From Phycisphaeraceae bacterium (GTDB lineage Bacteria > Planctomycetota > Phycisphaerae > Phycisphaerales > Phycisphaeraceae), in NCBI GenBank assembly GCA_020831765.1, contig JAFIFY010000132.1, forward strand, positions 1-55,268: a stretch of 55,268 nt of DNA, read 5' to 3'. Below are positions 15,200-23,588 of the stretch, one piece after another. The first letter of the stretch is position 1, and each line of letters starts with the position of its first letter. The notes under the pieces were generated by a model. That model ran no database searches. It worked only from the letters and a program-made list of their open reading frames with translations, and was not told the origin of the DNA. A program made the translations under genes and the position numbers.

Positions 15200-16295
15200 A
15201 TATTCGGCGGGTCTTTTCGGTCACCAGGCCTTCCTCATCTTCATTCAAATGGCCCGCCTGAAGTGATTTCTGGCCCGTCCACGCCAGGGAAGTCCGCCTT
15301 TCCGACCCTGCAGGATTCCGCTTAAGGGTGAAAATATCCCGGATTTTGTAACGGCCCGTGGCATCATCCAGGCCTTCGACCTCGGCAATCTGGGAAATGA
15401 TGCGGTGTCCGCTGAGGCTGCGGTTCATCTGGACAAGGACATCCAATGCCGAGGCCACCTGGCTCCGCAAAGCCGTGATGGGCAGCTCCACCTTGCTCAT
15501 CAGGGCCATGGTCTCAAGCCGGGCAAGGGCGTCGAAAGGGTTGTCGGCATGGAGCGTGCCCATCGAGCCGCCGTGGCCGGAGGTCATGGCCTGGATCATG
15601 TCGATCGCTTCCCCGCCGCGCACCTCGCCGATGATGATCCGGTCCGGCCGGAGTCGCAGGCTTGAGCGGAAAAGTTCACGAATGCCCACATGCCCGCGCC
15701 CGTAGCGATCGGACGCCCGAGATTCCATCGAAATCACATGGTCCTGCTGGAGCTGGAGCTCGGCCGAGTCCTCGATCACCACGATGCGCTGGCCCTTGGG
15801 GATGAACGTGGACAGGGCATTGAGCAGTGAGGTCTTGCCCGAACTGGTGCCGCCGGCGACCAGCATATTGCGCTCACTGGCCACGGCGATCTTCAGATAT
15901 TCGACCGCCTCATCGGTCGCCGTGCCCAATTCGACCAGCCAGTCGATATCCAGCACCGATTTGTTGTACTTTCGGATGCTCATGACCGTGCCGAGGCGGG
16001 CACAGGGGTGCAGCGCCACATGCACGCGTGAGCCGTCGGGCAGGCGGCCGTCGATCAGCGGATTCTCATCCGAGACGCTCTTTCCCGTGAACTGAAGCAC
16101 GTTGTTGACCGCGATCTCATAGGATTCGATATCCGCGAACCTCGCCGGGGTCTTGACCAGCGATCCATCCCGCTCGATGAATATCTCATCGGCATGATTG
16201 ATCATGATCTCGCTGACCGTGACATCCTCGAGATATTCACGGATCGGGCTGAGGTAGTGGGCGACGGTGGCCTGGTAAATCTGTTTCTGGTCCAT
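15186..16295 (-). CDS. Second TadA/CpaF-type pilus assembly ATPase
   Basis: This 369-residue CpaF/TadA ATPase lacks the FHA domain and long linker of its paralogue in the locus. It has the N-subdomain DVTVSEIMINHADEIFIERDG, Walker A AGGTSSGKTSLLN, the Asp box VVIEDSAELQL, the Walker B region RIIIGEVRGGEAID and the His box GHGGSMGTLHADN. All catalytic elements appear intact. The ATG at 16295 gives an N-terminus typical of the family; no ribosome site is visible there, and an ATG at 16346 is an alternative. It is the first gene of the Tad run and diverges from metF. Two TadA ATPases in one locus suggest division of labour or two pilus-like machines. Confidence 0.9.
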   Translation of the reverse strand: MDQKQIYQATVAHYLSPIREYLEDVTVSEIMINHADEIFIERDGSLVKTPARFADIESYEIAVNNVLQFTGKSVSDENPLIDGRLPDGSRVHVALHPCARLGTVMSIRKYNKSVLDIDWLVELGTATDEAVEYLKIAVASERNMLVAGGTSSGKTSLLNALSTFIPKGQRIVVIEDSAELQLQQDHVISMESRASDRYGRGHVGIRELFRSSLRLRPDRIIIGEVRGGEAIDMIQAMTSGHGGSMGTLHADNPFDALARLETMALMSKVELPITALRSQVASALDVLVQMNRSLSGHRIISQIAEVEGLDDATGRYKIRDIFTLKRNPAGSERRTSLAWTGQKSLQAGHLNEDEEGLVTEKTRRIFESD

Positions 16296-16424
16296 CGGGC
16301 GGGGCTCGGCGGGCGATGAAGAAAACGTTGTTAGAGCGTAGATCATTGTCGGAAACCGGGCAAACCCGGCGCCTCGATGGCCCGCCGACCGCAGTGTCCT
16401 CTAAACGCCCGTCGGACGCCGGGT

Positions 16425-16452
16425 TTGACCCCTTGGATCGGCTTCGTATCCT
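16425..16452 (+). promoter_or_regulatory. Candidate metF promoter
   Basis: A TTGACC (16425-16430) and a TATCCT (16447-16452) are separated by 16 bases, upstream of metF on the plus strand. This would give a 5' leader of about 55 bases. I saw no SAM riboswitch fold in that leader. Confidence 0.45.
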
Positions 16453-16515
16453 TGGAAGTGTCCGGTAATCGACGCCCGGACCCTGTATTCCCTGTTCCTT
16501 GGAAGGTTGCGGCCA

Positions 16516-17451
16516 ATGCATATTCGCCAGATATTCGAGCGTGATCCGGTCACGATGTCCTTTGAGTTCTTTCCGCCCAAGACCCCCGCGGGCTTCAACA
16601 CGCTTTTTGACAACATCCGGCAGCTTGAGCCGCTCAACCCGTCGTTCGTGTCCGTGACCTACGGTGCCGGCGGCACCACGCGCGAACAGACCCACGACCT
16701 GGTCGTGAGACTCAAGAAGGAAACCAGCCTCCTGCCCATTCCGCACCTGACCTGTGTGTGTCATGGCGAGGCGGAAATCGGTCAGATTCTCGATCGCTAC
16801 GCCGAGGCGGATATCCATAACATCCTGGCCCTGGGCGGAGACCCGCCAAAGTCGATGGCCGATTACGACCGCGTCGGCGATGCATTCCAGCATGCCGCCG
16901 ACCTTGTCCGTTTCATTCACGCCCACAAGACCCGGAACGCTTCGGGCGGGGCGCATCGGTTCGGCGTCGGCGTGGCCGGTTTCCCCGAAGGGCATCCGGC
17001 CACGCCCAATCGGCTGGAGGAAATCGACCATCTCAAGGCCAAGGTCGATGCCGGGGCGGACTACATCTGCACGCAGTTGTTCTTTGACAATCGCGACTTC
17101 CTGGATTTCCGCGATCGTTGTGAACTGGCCGGCATCCATGTGCCCATCATCGCCGGCATCATGCCGGTGACCAGTCTCAAGGGCATGAAGCGAATGGCTG
17201 AACTCGCGGCCGGCGCGCGGTTTCCGGCCGGCCTGCTCCGCGCCCTGGATCGGTGCGAAGGTGATGAAGATGCGGCCAAGCGCGTCGGGGTTCACTGGGC
17301 GACGCATCAATGCCTGGAGCTGCTGGAACACAACGTCCGCGGCATCCACTTCTACACGCTGAACAAGAGCGATGCCACCATTCAGGTCTTCCAGACGCTG
17401 GGCATCACCAGTGCGCGAAGAATCGTTCCCGGCTCCAACACGGCCCCGTAA
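16516..17451 (+). CDS. metF: Methylenetetrahydrofolate reductase
   Basis: This 311-residue FAD-dependent enzyme reduces 5,10-methylene-THF to 5-methyl-THF, the methyl donor for methionine synthesis. Landmarks of the family are MSFEFFPPKTP with the catalytic Glu near the N-terminus, FVSVTYGAGGTTRE, the substrate loop LALGGDPPKS, and the C-terminal barrel strands YICTQLFFDN and VPIIAGIMPVTS. Length equals the bacterial norm (about 290-310). The ATG at 16516 follows GGAAGG with nine-base spacing; a TTG lies nine bases upstream. It is a single gene, divergent from the Tad locus, and followed by the repeat-bounded island. No other methionine gene is nearby. Confidence 0.95.
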   Translation: MHIRQIFERDPVTMSFEFFPPKTPAGFNTLFDNIRQLEPLNPSFVSVTYGAGGTTREQTHDLVVRLKKETSLLPIPHLTCVCHGEAEIGQILDRYAEADIHNILALGGDPPKSMADYDRVGDAFQHAADLVRFIHAHKTRNASGGAHRFGVGVAGFPEGHPATPNRLEEIDHLKAKVDAGADYICTQLFFDNRDFLDFRDRCELAGIHVPIIAGIMPVTSLKGMKRMAELAAGARFPAGLLRALDRCEGDEDAAKRVGVHWATHQCLELLEHNVRGIHFYTLNKSDATIQVFQTLGITSARRIVPGSNTAP

Positions 17452-17573
17452 TTCGCTGGCAAGTCCTCCGTTGACCAGCGATCGGTACTGTAAACGGGTA
17501 TCCCGCGCGGAATCGGGAATGTTCGTCCTGAGCTTCCCCCTTGGGCGGATGCGGGTTGACCGGCCCCGGAGCT

Positions 17574-17854
17574 CCTCCCTCTTTCGCGTGTATCGTCATG
17601 CACCACTGCCTTGGTGGCTCCGAGCGTGCCGCTGGTCAGAGGCTGACACTTGAATCCGAACAGGGATAATTTGATGACCTGTTTCGCTGAGCGGGTGTCC
17701 CGATGCTCGAGTCAGGAGATCCCACGAAGGGCGAGATAGAGAGTAGAAAGTAGAAAGTCGAGAGGAGAGAGGCGAGGGATCGATTCTTCCACGTTCAACG
17801 CTCTGCCGCCGACGGCTCCCCCTTCGTGGTCTTCGAGTTCTTCGTGGTGAACAT
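17574..17854. repeat. Dispersed repeat, left copy
   Basis: This is the left copy of an imperfect direct repeat whose partner is at 19273-19579. The last ~79 bases (17776-17854) differ from the partner (19500-19578) at two positions only; the left part is more diverged. It includes a polypurine stretch built from GAGTAGAAA-like units and ends with a CTTCGTGGT/TTCTTCGTGGT motif. The left inverted arm is partly lost compared with the other copy. Confidence 0.85.
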
Positions 17855-18078
17855 GGCTGCGCATGGCTGCCAACTTCGGCCAGTGGGAATATGGTTTGGT
17901 TCAGCGGTTGGTGGGGCGAGGATCGCGGGGTATACTTATCCAATGTCGGGTCGCCGGTGTTCAGGGCATGTCACGCCCGAACGCGGCCTGTGCTCTCGGG
18001 GATTGGATTTTGCTGACAGCGCGGAAATCTTCCGGTCAGCGCCTACCAACGGCTTTAGCGCGGCGGCGGATGTTCGCT

Positions 18079-18282
18079 CGCCATTCCGATGCCTGGAACC
18101 GGCTGGTGCCGGCCTGGGACGAAGATGGGGTTCCGGGGGTTTCATGGGCGGATTCGCTGCTTGTGACCTATCGGTATCACGGGATCGGGCATCGGGTGAG
18201 CAGGATCGACCACAATGGGGCTCGAGCGGTAACCATCGGTTACTACTACTACACTGAATGGCGGGTGGTCGAGGAGCGTGTG
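18079..18282 (+). pseudogene. Remnant of an Rhs/YD-repeat protein
   Basis: One frame encodes a recognisable piece of an Rhs (YD-repeat) core: HSDAWNRLVPAWDEDG, then LLVTYRYHGIGHRVSRIDHNG, then GYYYYTEWRVVEERV. In intact planctomycete-style Rhs proteins these read roughly YDAWNRLV, YRYDGLGRRI and YYYN-W-VVEER. Several hallmark residues are changed (Tyr to Ser before DAWN, Asp to His in the YD pair) and there is no credible start or upstream repeat array, so this is a decayed fragment of about 68 codons. The similarity is from memory of the family pattern. A different frame downstream (about 18290-18365) stays open and ends just before the lipoprotein gene. Confidence 0.6.
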
Positions 18283-18365
18283 GCGAGGGCAATCTGTGGT
18301 TCACGAGCTTCCAATCCCAGGAGGCGCGTCGCTCGAAGCGTATGCGGGTAACACAAGGAGGCTTT

Positions 18366-19205
18366 ATGCTGCCCATCCATAGTAAGACATGTGGGGGCGA
18401 CGACAACGCGTGCCTGAATCCGAGTCGATGCTGCGCACACCGTCGTGTCCCGATGAGGATCAGTGTTCTTGGAGTCGTGGTGCTTGCGGGTCTCGTCGGA
18501 TGCACAGATGGCGAAGTTGCGCCCCGCGAGACATCCGAAGCGTCAGGGAGTGCGCAGAGTTCCGTCCCGAACCATGCACAAGACGAGGCGACCGATCCAG
18601 AGATCACGGAGTTGTTTGAGCAGACCGATGGCCAGCGTTCGTATACGTGGAGCGACGAGGAGGTCACTTGGGATCATGAGATCACGACTCCAAGCCGCAT
18701 TGGTACGGTATCCATACTCTTGGACTCTCCCGAGTGGATCGTGCGTGTCACGGAGTCTGTCGATAATGTCCATGTATACTTAAGGGACCCGTTGAATCGG
18801 AGGATCGGCCTCAGATTTGCCCTTGCCGGGTATTTTATGTCCAGTTCGTCGCCCGCGAGTACTATCCCGCTGCGGAGCTACGTGGCGGAAACGGGTCACG
18901 AGTATCACATTTCAGTTTCGGAGCCCAACTCGTCCACCGGCGTCACAAAGGATGGATGGAAATTGACCGTTGGATTCTACGGGCCGATTCCCTGGGAGAT
19001 GAAGGATGTCGAATCCTTTCTCGATGGCCTGCAACTGGACCGTTCAACACGAGGTGCGCCCGACCCGAAGTTGCTGCTTGGTGAGGATGAACGCGAGGAG
19101 TTCCTGACCGATTGGTTCGGATGGGTCTTCATGGAAATATTGCACCCGGATGTACGTGCCGAGTTGATCCGACGCGATGAGATCCACAGGGCACTTCAGG
19201 AGTAG
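18366..19205 (+). CDS. Predicted lipoprotein of unknown function
   Basis: This 279-residue protein has a lipoprotein signal MRISVLGVVVLAGLVGC, where the lipobox Cys would be lipidated. After it comes a Ser/Glu-rich linker and a soluble domain with no family I recognise (RIGTVSILLDSPEWIVRV, VHVYLRDPLNRRIGLRFALAG), possibly a beta-sandwich. The ATG at 18366 has a very strong AAGGAGG site at five bases but adds 29 residues with five cysteines before the signal. An ATG at 18453 starts the signal exactly but has no ribosome site. The gene directly follows the Rhs remnant and is enclosed with it by the direct repeats. By position it could be cargo or an immunity-type gene of an old Rhs locus; that is inference only. 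Confidence 0.65.
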   Translation: MLPIHSKTCGGDDNACLNPSRCCAHRRVPMRISVLGVVVLAGLVGCTDGEVAPRETSEASGSAQSSVPNHAQDEATDPEITELFEQTDGQRSYTWSDEEVTWDHEITTPSRIGTVSILLDSPEWIVRVTESVDNVHVYLRDPLNRRIGLRFALAGYFMSSSSPASTIPLRSYVAETGHEYHISVSEPNSSTGVTKDGWKLTVGFYGPIPWEMKDVESFLDGLQLDRSTRGAPDPKLLLGEDEREEFLTDWFGWVFMEILHPDVRAELIRRDEIHRALQE

Positions 19206-19227
19206 GTGTACCGTAAGCAAGACTAAC

Positions 19228-19259
19228 CTGAGCTTCGCCGTATCAACCAGCGAAGCCAG
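19228..19259 (+). terminator. Stem-loop after the lipoprotein gene
   Basis: GCTTCGC (19232-19238) pairs with GCGAAGC (19250-19256), extended by CTG/CAG across one mismatch, with an 11-base loop. It lies about 25 bases after the stop codon. No U run follows, so termination is uncertain. Confidence 0.35.
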
Positions 19260-19272
19260 GCCCACATTGAGC

Positions 19273-19579
19273 CTCTCCCTTTTCGCGTGTTTCGCGTGTT
19301 TCGTAGTTCAAAACTGCCTTGACTCCGACCGTGCCACTGATCAAAGACTGATGCTCAGACCCGAATGGGGACAGCTTGATGACATGCTTCCCTGAGCGAG
19401 TGTCCCAAGGGTGGAGTCAAGCGACCACCACGAAGGGCACGAAAAGCACGAAGGGCGAGATAGAAAGTAGAGAGTAGAAAGTAGAGAGTCGAGAGTCGAG
19501 GGATCGGTTCTTCCACGTTCCACGCTCTGCCGCCGACGGCTCCCCCTTCGTGGTCTTCGAGTTCTTCGTGGTGAACATT
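19273..19579. repeat. Dispersed repeat, right copy with inverted arms
   Basis: This is the right copy of the direct repeat. It is the better preserved one: it has a left arm with CACCACGAAGGGCACGAAAA (19426 on) continuing to about 19456, and a right arm (19542-19573) whose complement matches over about 30 bases with few differences. Between them lie about 85 bases, first polypurine (alternating TAGAAAG and TAGAGAG units, then TCGAGAG), then a GC-rich block shared with the left copy. It is non-coding, MITE- or REP-like in architecture, with no transposase. Confidence 0.85.
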
Positions 19580-19703
19580 GAGGTGCTCCCCATGCGCTGG
19601 GCGCGCCGAGGGGTCTTTTCAGGTGGACTCGGCGTGGGGTTTCAGGCTGTCGTCGCGGGTTCGCCGACCCGGGATCGGGTCGGGACCGAACGGTGGGATC
19701 GGT

Positions 19704-21560
19704 TCACCAGCGATCTCGATCCGCCAGTGCCTGCGGCCGCACCCCCTCGAAGTTCAGGATGATCCAGGTCATGGGCAGGCCGGGGGCGGGCTCGATCGAA
19801 TCGAATTTCAGGGCACGGCGCCACGCTTCCTCACTCCCCCCCACGGCGACGATGCTTACGCCGCGCAACGAGTCGTCCGCCAGGTTCGTGTCCGCGAAAT
19901 AGTCGTAGCTTGACCGTCGTCCGCCCAGCAGGTTCTGAGCGCTGAAGGTGCGCGGCTGCCCGGGCAGGTAGAACCGAAGCAGGCCGGCCCGCTGGTAATT
20001 CGCCGCGGCGATGATCACCGGCTGGTCGTGTTCCCGGGCCACTTCACGGGCCACATGGTCAACCGCCTGGGCTTTCTGAGCGAAACCGGTGATTCGATGA
20101 ATCGGAACCAGCGGCCCGAAAACAGGAAGCAACTTCACCCACGGCAGTGCCAGCATGCCCAGCCCGCAGACCAATCCGAATCCAAGGGTGATGTGCCACG
20201 CAACCTGTTCCATCGTTTCCGGCCGCTTGCGGAAGAAGCCGCGTCGCGGGCGCGGCCGGGGAAGCTTCAGCCAGTTGCGGACCAGCGTTCGATGGCGCTG
20301 GAGCCCGCCGCTGAGCATGATGGCCGCCAGCGGCACCCAGCCCACATACCCTCCGGCCGCCCAGTTGCCCTGCGCCTTGGCGAAAACCGAGATCGCCACA
20401 TAGATGCCCACGACCGGGATGCCCGACCAGATCAGACTGGACATGAACCGCTCGGAAGCCGTGCCCAATCCCCGGCCTCGGCGGTATCGCCAGATGGCCA
20501 GGATCATCAGAGGAAGCAGCGCGGGGCCGACCACGCCGAACTGAGCGCCTGTGAACTCCACGAAGTGAAGCGGCGTCCATGGCCGTCGGGCCGATGGTCT
20601 TGCTTCATCGGTCGCCGTTGCCGACTCGTTCCCGTCCGCGTTGGCGAATTCGCCGTCCGCGGGTGCCTCGATCGATTCCTCAAGCGGCGGATCGAGATCA
20701 TCGGGCTGCCCCAAGGCTCCGGGCAGACTGATGCCGATGCCGCCGGCCAGGTGGCGAACGGTGGGCCATTGGTGCTGATGATTCCAGATCGCCACCGGAG
20801 AGGCCACGATCAGAAACACCATCACGCCCGCGACCAAGCCCAGCCGTTGTGGGCAGCGACCATCACCGCCCGTAGGCCCTTGGCCGGAATCCGCGGCCGA
20901 TTTCAGCTTCGCGCCGCGGCCCCATGCCCGGATGCCGACGGCGATGAGCAATCCCACCGGCAGTAAGAGCGTGGTGTACTTAAAGAGGAAACCCACCCCG
21001 ATCGCCACACCCAGCAGCATCCAGGTGATGATGGCGGCGCGGCCATGATCGGCGGCGCGCATCAGTCGCCAGGTCAGCCACAACGCCAGTGCCCAGAAGA
21101 AAATCATCGGCCCATCGATGGTCATCAAGAGTCCCATGGCCTGATTGATGGGCATGAGATTGAAGAGCGCCGCGGCAAGGAATGCCGCCTGCCGATCGCC
21201 GCCGGTGATCTCCAGGGTCAAGCGCGCAAGCACCAGCGTGGTCAGCAGTGAAAAGATCACCGCCGGCATTCGAACGCCGAATTCGGTATCGCCCAGCAGC
21301 CAGGTGGAAAAGGCGATGGTCCACGCCACGCCCGGCCCCTTGCTGTAGTAAGACCAGTCAAGCCGCTTGGACCATTCCCAGTAATGTGCCTCATCGCCGA
21401 CCAGGTCATAGGGGCTTAGAAGGAGCAGGAAGATCACCCGGATCATCGCGATCGTGATGGCCAGCCACCAGACCGTGCCAGGCAGGCCCAGCAACCTTCC
21501 ATGCCCGTTTGCGGGGTCTGTACCCGGTTGAGTGATTGGGGCGGACGGGTTGGGCATCAT
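19704..21560 (-). CDS. GT39/ArnT-like membrane glycosyltransferase
   Basis: This 618-residue polytopic membrane protein is of the PMT_2/GT39 group, which transfers sugars from polyprenyl-phosphate donors to acceptors on the outer face of the inner membrane. The diagnostic first loop is present: SPYDLVGDEAHYWEWSKRLDWSYYSKGP, with the acidic pair Asp-Glu. About ten hydrophobic segments follow in the first 450 residues. There is an unusual acidic, low-complexity insert at about residues 285-320 (EESIEAPADGEFANADGNES), then a C-terminal soluble domain of about 130 residues. The acceptor cannot be told. Start ATGs are at 21560/21557 with no clear ribosome site. It follows the zinc-knuckle membrane protein by 45 bases, probably in one transcript. 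Confidence 0.85.
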   Translation of the reverse strand: MMPNPSAPITQPGTDPANGHGRLLGLPGTVWWLAITIAMIRVIFLLLLSPYDLVGDEAHYWEWSKRLDWSYYSKGPGVAWTIAFSTWLLGDTEFGVRMPAVIFSLLTTLVLARLTLEITGGDRQAAFLAAALFNLMPINQAMGLLMTIDGPMIFFWALALWLTWRLMRAADHGRAAIITWMLLGVAIGVGFLFKYTTLLLPVGLLIAVGIRAWGRGAKLKSAADSGQGPTGGDGRCPQRLGLVAGVMVFLIVASPVAIWNHQHQWPTVRHLAGGIGISLPGALGQPDDLDPPLEESIEAPADGEFANADGNESATATDEARPSARRPWTPLHFVEFTGAQFGVVGPALLPLMILAIWRYRRGRGLGTASERFMSSLIWSGIPVVGIYVAISVFAKAQGNWAAGGYVGWVPLAAIMLSGGLQRHRTLVRNWLKLPRPRPRRGFFRKRPETMEQVAWHITLGFGLVCGLGMLALPWVKLLPVFGPLVPIHRITGFAQKAQAVDHVAREVAREHDQPVIIAAANYQRAGLLRFYLPGQPRTFSAQNLLGGRRSSYDYFADTNLADDSLRGVSIVAVGGSEEAWRRALKFDSIEPAPGLPMTWIILNFEGVRPQALADRDRW

Positions 21561-21605
21561 GAATGGGTTGTCGCCGCGCTCGGGAGTCGCGGCGATGGCG
21601 AAAAA

Positions 21606-22424
21606 TCATGTCGGCGGCTGGTTCCGGGTTGATTCATCCTCGGAGGTCCGGGTGGTGTCGGCCGGCATTGGAGCGGTCTCGGAGGCGACGATCGATGCAT
21701 CCCGCGACGACTGGGCTTCCGGCCCCGATGGCCGGCTAGGTGCCGCGGGTGGAACAAAGCCGCACTCGGGACATCGCCCACCGACGTCCATGCGAAGACC
21801 GCTGAGATCGTAACCGCAGCGCATGCACAGACGGAGCGATGAAAGATCGTCGGGTCTGCGCGCCAGTCGCAGCGCCAGCCAGAGGTGGACGACCCAGGCC
21901 GGCACCCAGACCAGCACGCCGCTGGTGAATGTCAAAGGCGCCTCGGCATGCCAGCCATGCACGCCGGCCAGGCCGGACCCCAGAGCCCCGGCGAAGGCGG
22001 TCAGCGCGGCAAGCCCGATCAACACCAGCCGGATATTGACGAAAGTACGGTTGATGCGAGGGAGCGTTGCATCGTTGGTTCGAGCCCAGAGCAACCATTT
22101 GCAGGCACCGGCGAACAGTGTCGCCGCCAGCACGATGCTCAGGGCGCGTCGTGTCTCTGCGTGCCACGCCCAGCCGTCCTTGAGGGTCAATTGACCCGCC
22201 AGCGCCATCGTCAGGCCGGCCAGACCCGTCAGGATCGCCACCGACATCAGGTAATGCAGGCCCAATCTCAATCCCTGAAAGTTATCCGGTCTCCCGTTTA
22301 CCCCCAGCACACGCGATCGGAGCATGATGTACGACAACACGCCCAAGAGCCCGACCGGGAGGACGATCAGCCCCACCAGGCCTGAAATCAGCGAGAACTC
22401 CAGTGTTGCCAGCGATGCGCCCAT
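21606..22424 (-). CDS. Four-helix membrane protein with C-terminal double zinc knuckle
   Basis: This 272-residue protein of unknown function has about five hydrophobic segments (for example VGLIVLPVGLLGVLSYIML and LVLIGLAALTAFAGALGSG). They are followed by a short zinc-ribbon-like module CMRCGYDLSGLRMDVGGRCPECG: two CxxC pairs spaced by about 16 residues. This 'CGYDL' knuckle is common in planctomycete proteins of unknown role. The tail after it is Ser/Pro/Thr-rich and probably disordered. The gene immediately precedes the GT39 enzyme on the same strand. No catalytic residues were identified. Confidence 0.7.
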   Translation of the reverse strand: MGASLATLEFSLISGLVGLIVLPVGLLGVLSYIMLRSRVLGVNGRPDNFQGLRLGLHYLMSVAILTGLAGLTMALAGQLTLKDGWAWHAETRRALSIVLAATLFAGACKWLLWARTNDATLPRINRTFVNIRLVLIGLAALTAFAGALGSGLAGVHGWHAEAPLTFTSGVLVWVPAWVVHLWLALRLARRPDDLSSLRLCMRCGYDLSGLRMDVGGRCPECGFVPPAAPSRPSGPEAQSSRDASIVASETAPMPADTTRTSEDESTRNQPPT

Positions 22425-22580
22425 GGTGAATCGTGTGATGGCCGATGGTCCGGGTCATGGAAGGCCGCCCGCCGCATCACGACAGGGGGCCAATCATACC
22501 GGCCAATGTCGCTTCAGATGGTATCAGAATCCTTCATGGGCAAGAGCGCGGCCGATGCTGGTTGATCCCGCGCTCGTCGG

Positions 22581-23501
22581 TCAATCTCCGCCCGGATGAT
22601 CATCGGTATTCGCTCGATGCAGAAGAATCGGTGAGGAGACGCCGCGAATGACCTTGTCCACAACACTGCCAAGGAGCATGCGTGACAGATGGGAACGGTC
22701 CTCGGTCTCCAGCGCGACCAGGCTGGACGACCGCCGCGATGCTTCCTTGATGATCACGCCGGCCGGATCGAAAGATTCCTCCACCTGCGTCGTGACCCTC
22801 AGTGACTGGCCGCGGAATTTCGAGGCGGCCCTGTCCAGGTAGTTCTGAGCCTCGGTTCGCAGTCCGACATCGATCCTTGCCGGGACGCTGAACCACGGAT
22901 CGACATGATCGGACATCACCGGCTCGACGATGCGCAGCAAATGAAACTCCGTTTCCAGAAGCGTGCCCAGCTCGATCGCAGGCTCAACGATGCGCTCGGC
23001 GATCTGGCTGCCATCCAGCGGCACGAGCGTGCGGGCGATCGTCGGCCTGTTGGAAAGGTCCAGGCGATAGCGGGTCGAGTGAACCAGAAGAATGCCCATG
23101 TTGGCGGTTCGAACCAGATCATCGGCCGTGCTGTGTTCCCAGAACCGGCTCATCGCGCCCCGGCCGTGGGTGGTCATGATGACCAGGTCCGCGGCCACTT
23201 GCCGCGCCCGGCTCAGTATGCTTGTCGTGACCGAACCTTCCAGCAGGGTCGCCGTGAGCGTGCCTTTGAAATGCGGCTCGATCTTCCGCCGGATTTCTTC
23301 GATGTAGTCCATGGCCCTGTGTCGGGCCGCCTCCTCAGGCTCATCCATCAGCAGGTTTTCCATGTCCGGATAGGTCGCTTCCTCCAGGACATGGACAACT
23401 TCGATATCCCCACCGCTTCGATTGGCGATCTCGATGGCCCAGGGCAGCGCATGCTCGGCATGGCGCGTGCCGTCCAACGGTACCATCAGGGTTCGGAGCA
23501 T
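22581..23501 (-). CDS. Tandem universal stress protein (UspA family)
   Basis: This 306-residue protein has two Usp domains in tandem. The first begins RTLMVPLDGTRHAEHALPWA and ends with the loop MTTHGRGAMSRFWEHSTADDLV. The second begins RTLVPLDGSQIAERIVEPA and ends ETEDRSHLSRMLLGSVVDKVI. The ATP-binding pattern G-x2-G-x9-G(S/T) is imperfect in both: in the first the last Gly is His, and the second lacks the GxxG. Nucleotide binding is therefore doubtful. The ATG at 23501 has an AGGAG element ten bases upstream and gives the canonical N-terminus; longer starts (23528, GTG 23579) add a basic, non-conserved extension. It lies 87 bases after the oxidoreductase gene. Confidence 0.85.
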   Translation of the reverse strand: MLRTLMVPLDGTRHAEHALPWAIEIANRSGGDIEVVHVLEEATYPDMENLLMDEPEEAARHRAMDYIEEIRRKIEPHFKGTLTATLLEGSVTTSILSRARQVAADLVIMTTHGRGAMSRFWEHSTADDLVRTANMGILLVHSTRYRLDLSNRPTIARTLVPLDGSQIAERIVEPAIELGTLLETEFHLLRIVEPVMSDHVDPWFSVPARIDVGLRTEAQNYLDRAASKFRGQSLRVTTQVEESFDPAGVIIKEASRRSSSLVALETEDRSHLSRMLLGSVVDKVIRGVSSPILLHRANTDDHPGGD

Positions 23502-23588
23502 GGGCGAGCGACTCCTGTATCCGGACATACGCCGGCCGTCCGGAACTCTCCTTCGCTTCCCTGGCTTCTCGTCCGCCACGCGGCCATG

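Noticed and set aside
16453-16515. SAM-type riboswitch in the metF leader
   Set aside because: The leader is too short and no conserved fold elements were found.
17931-17936. TATACT with TTGGTG 17 bases upstream, as a promoter in the island
   Set aside because: Nothing translatable with a ribosome site follows closely, and the -35 is poor. It may be chance.
22581-23579. Longer GTG-initiated form of the universal stress protein
   Set aside because: The extra 26 residues are basic and non-conserved, while the ATG at 23501 has an AGGAG site and starts the Usp domain directly.
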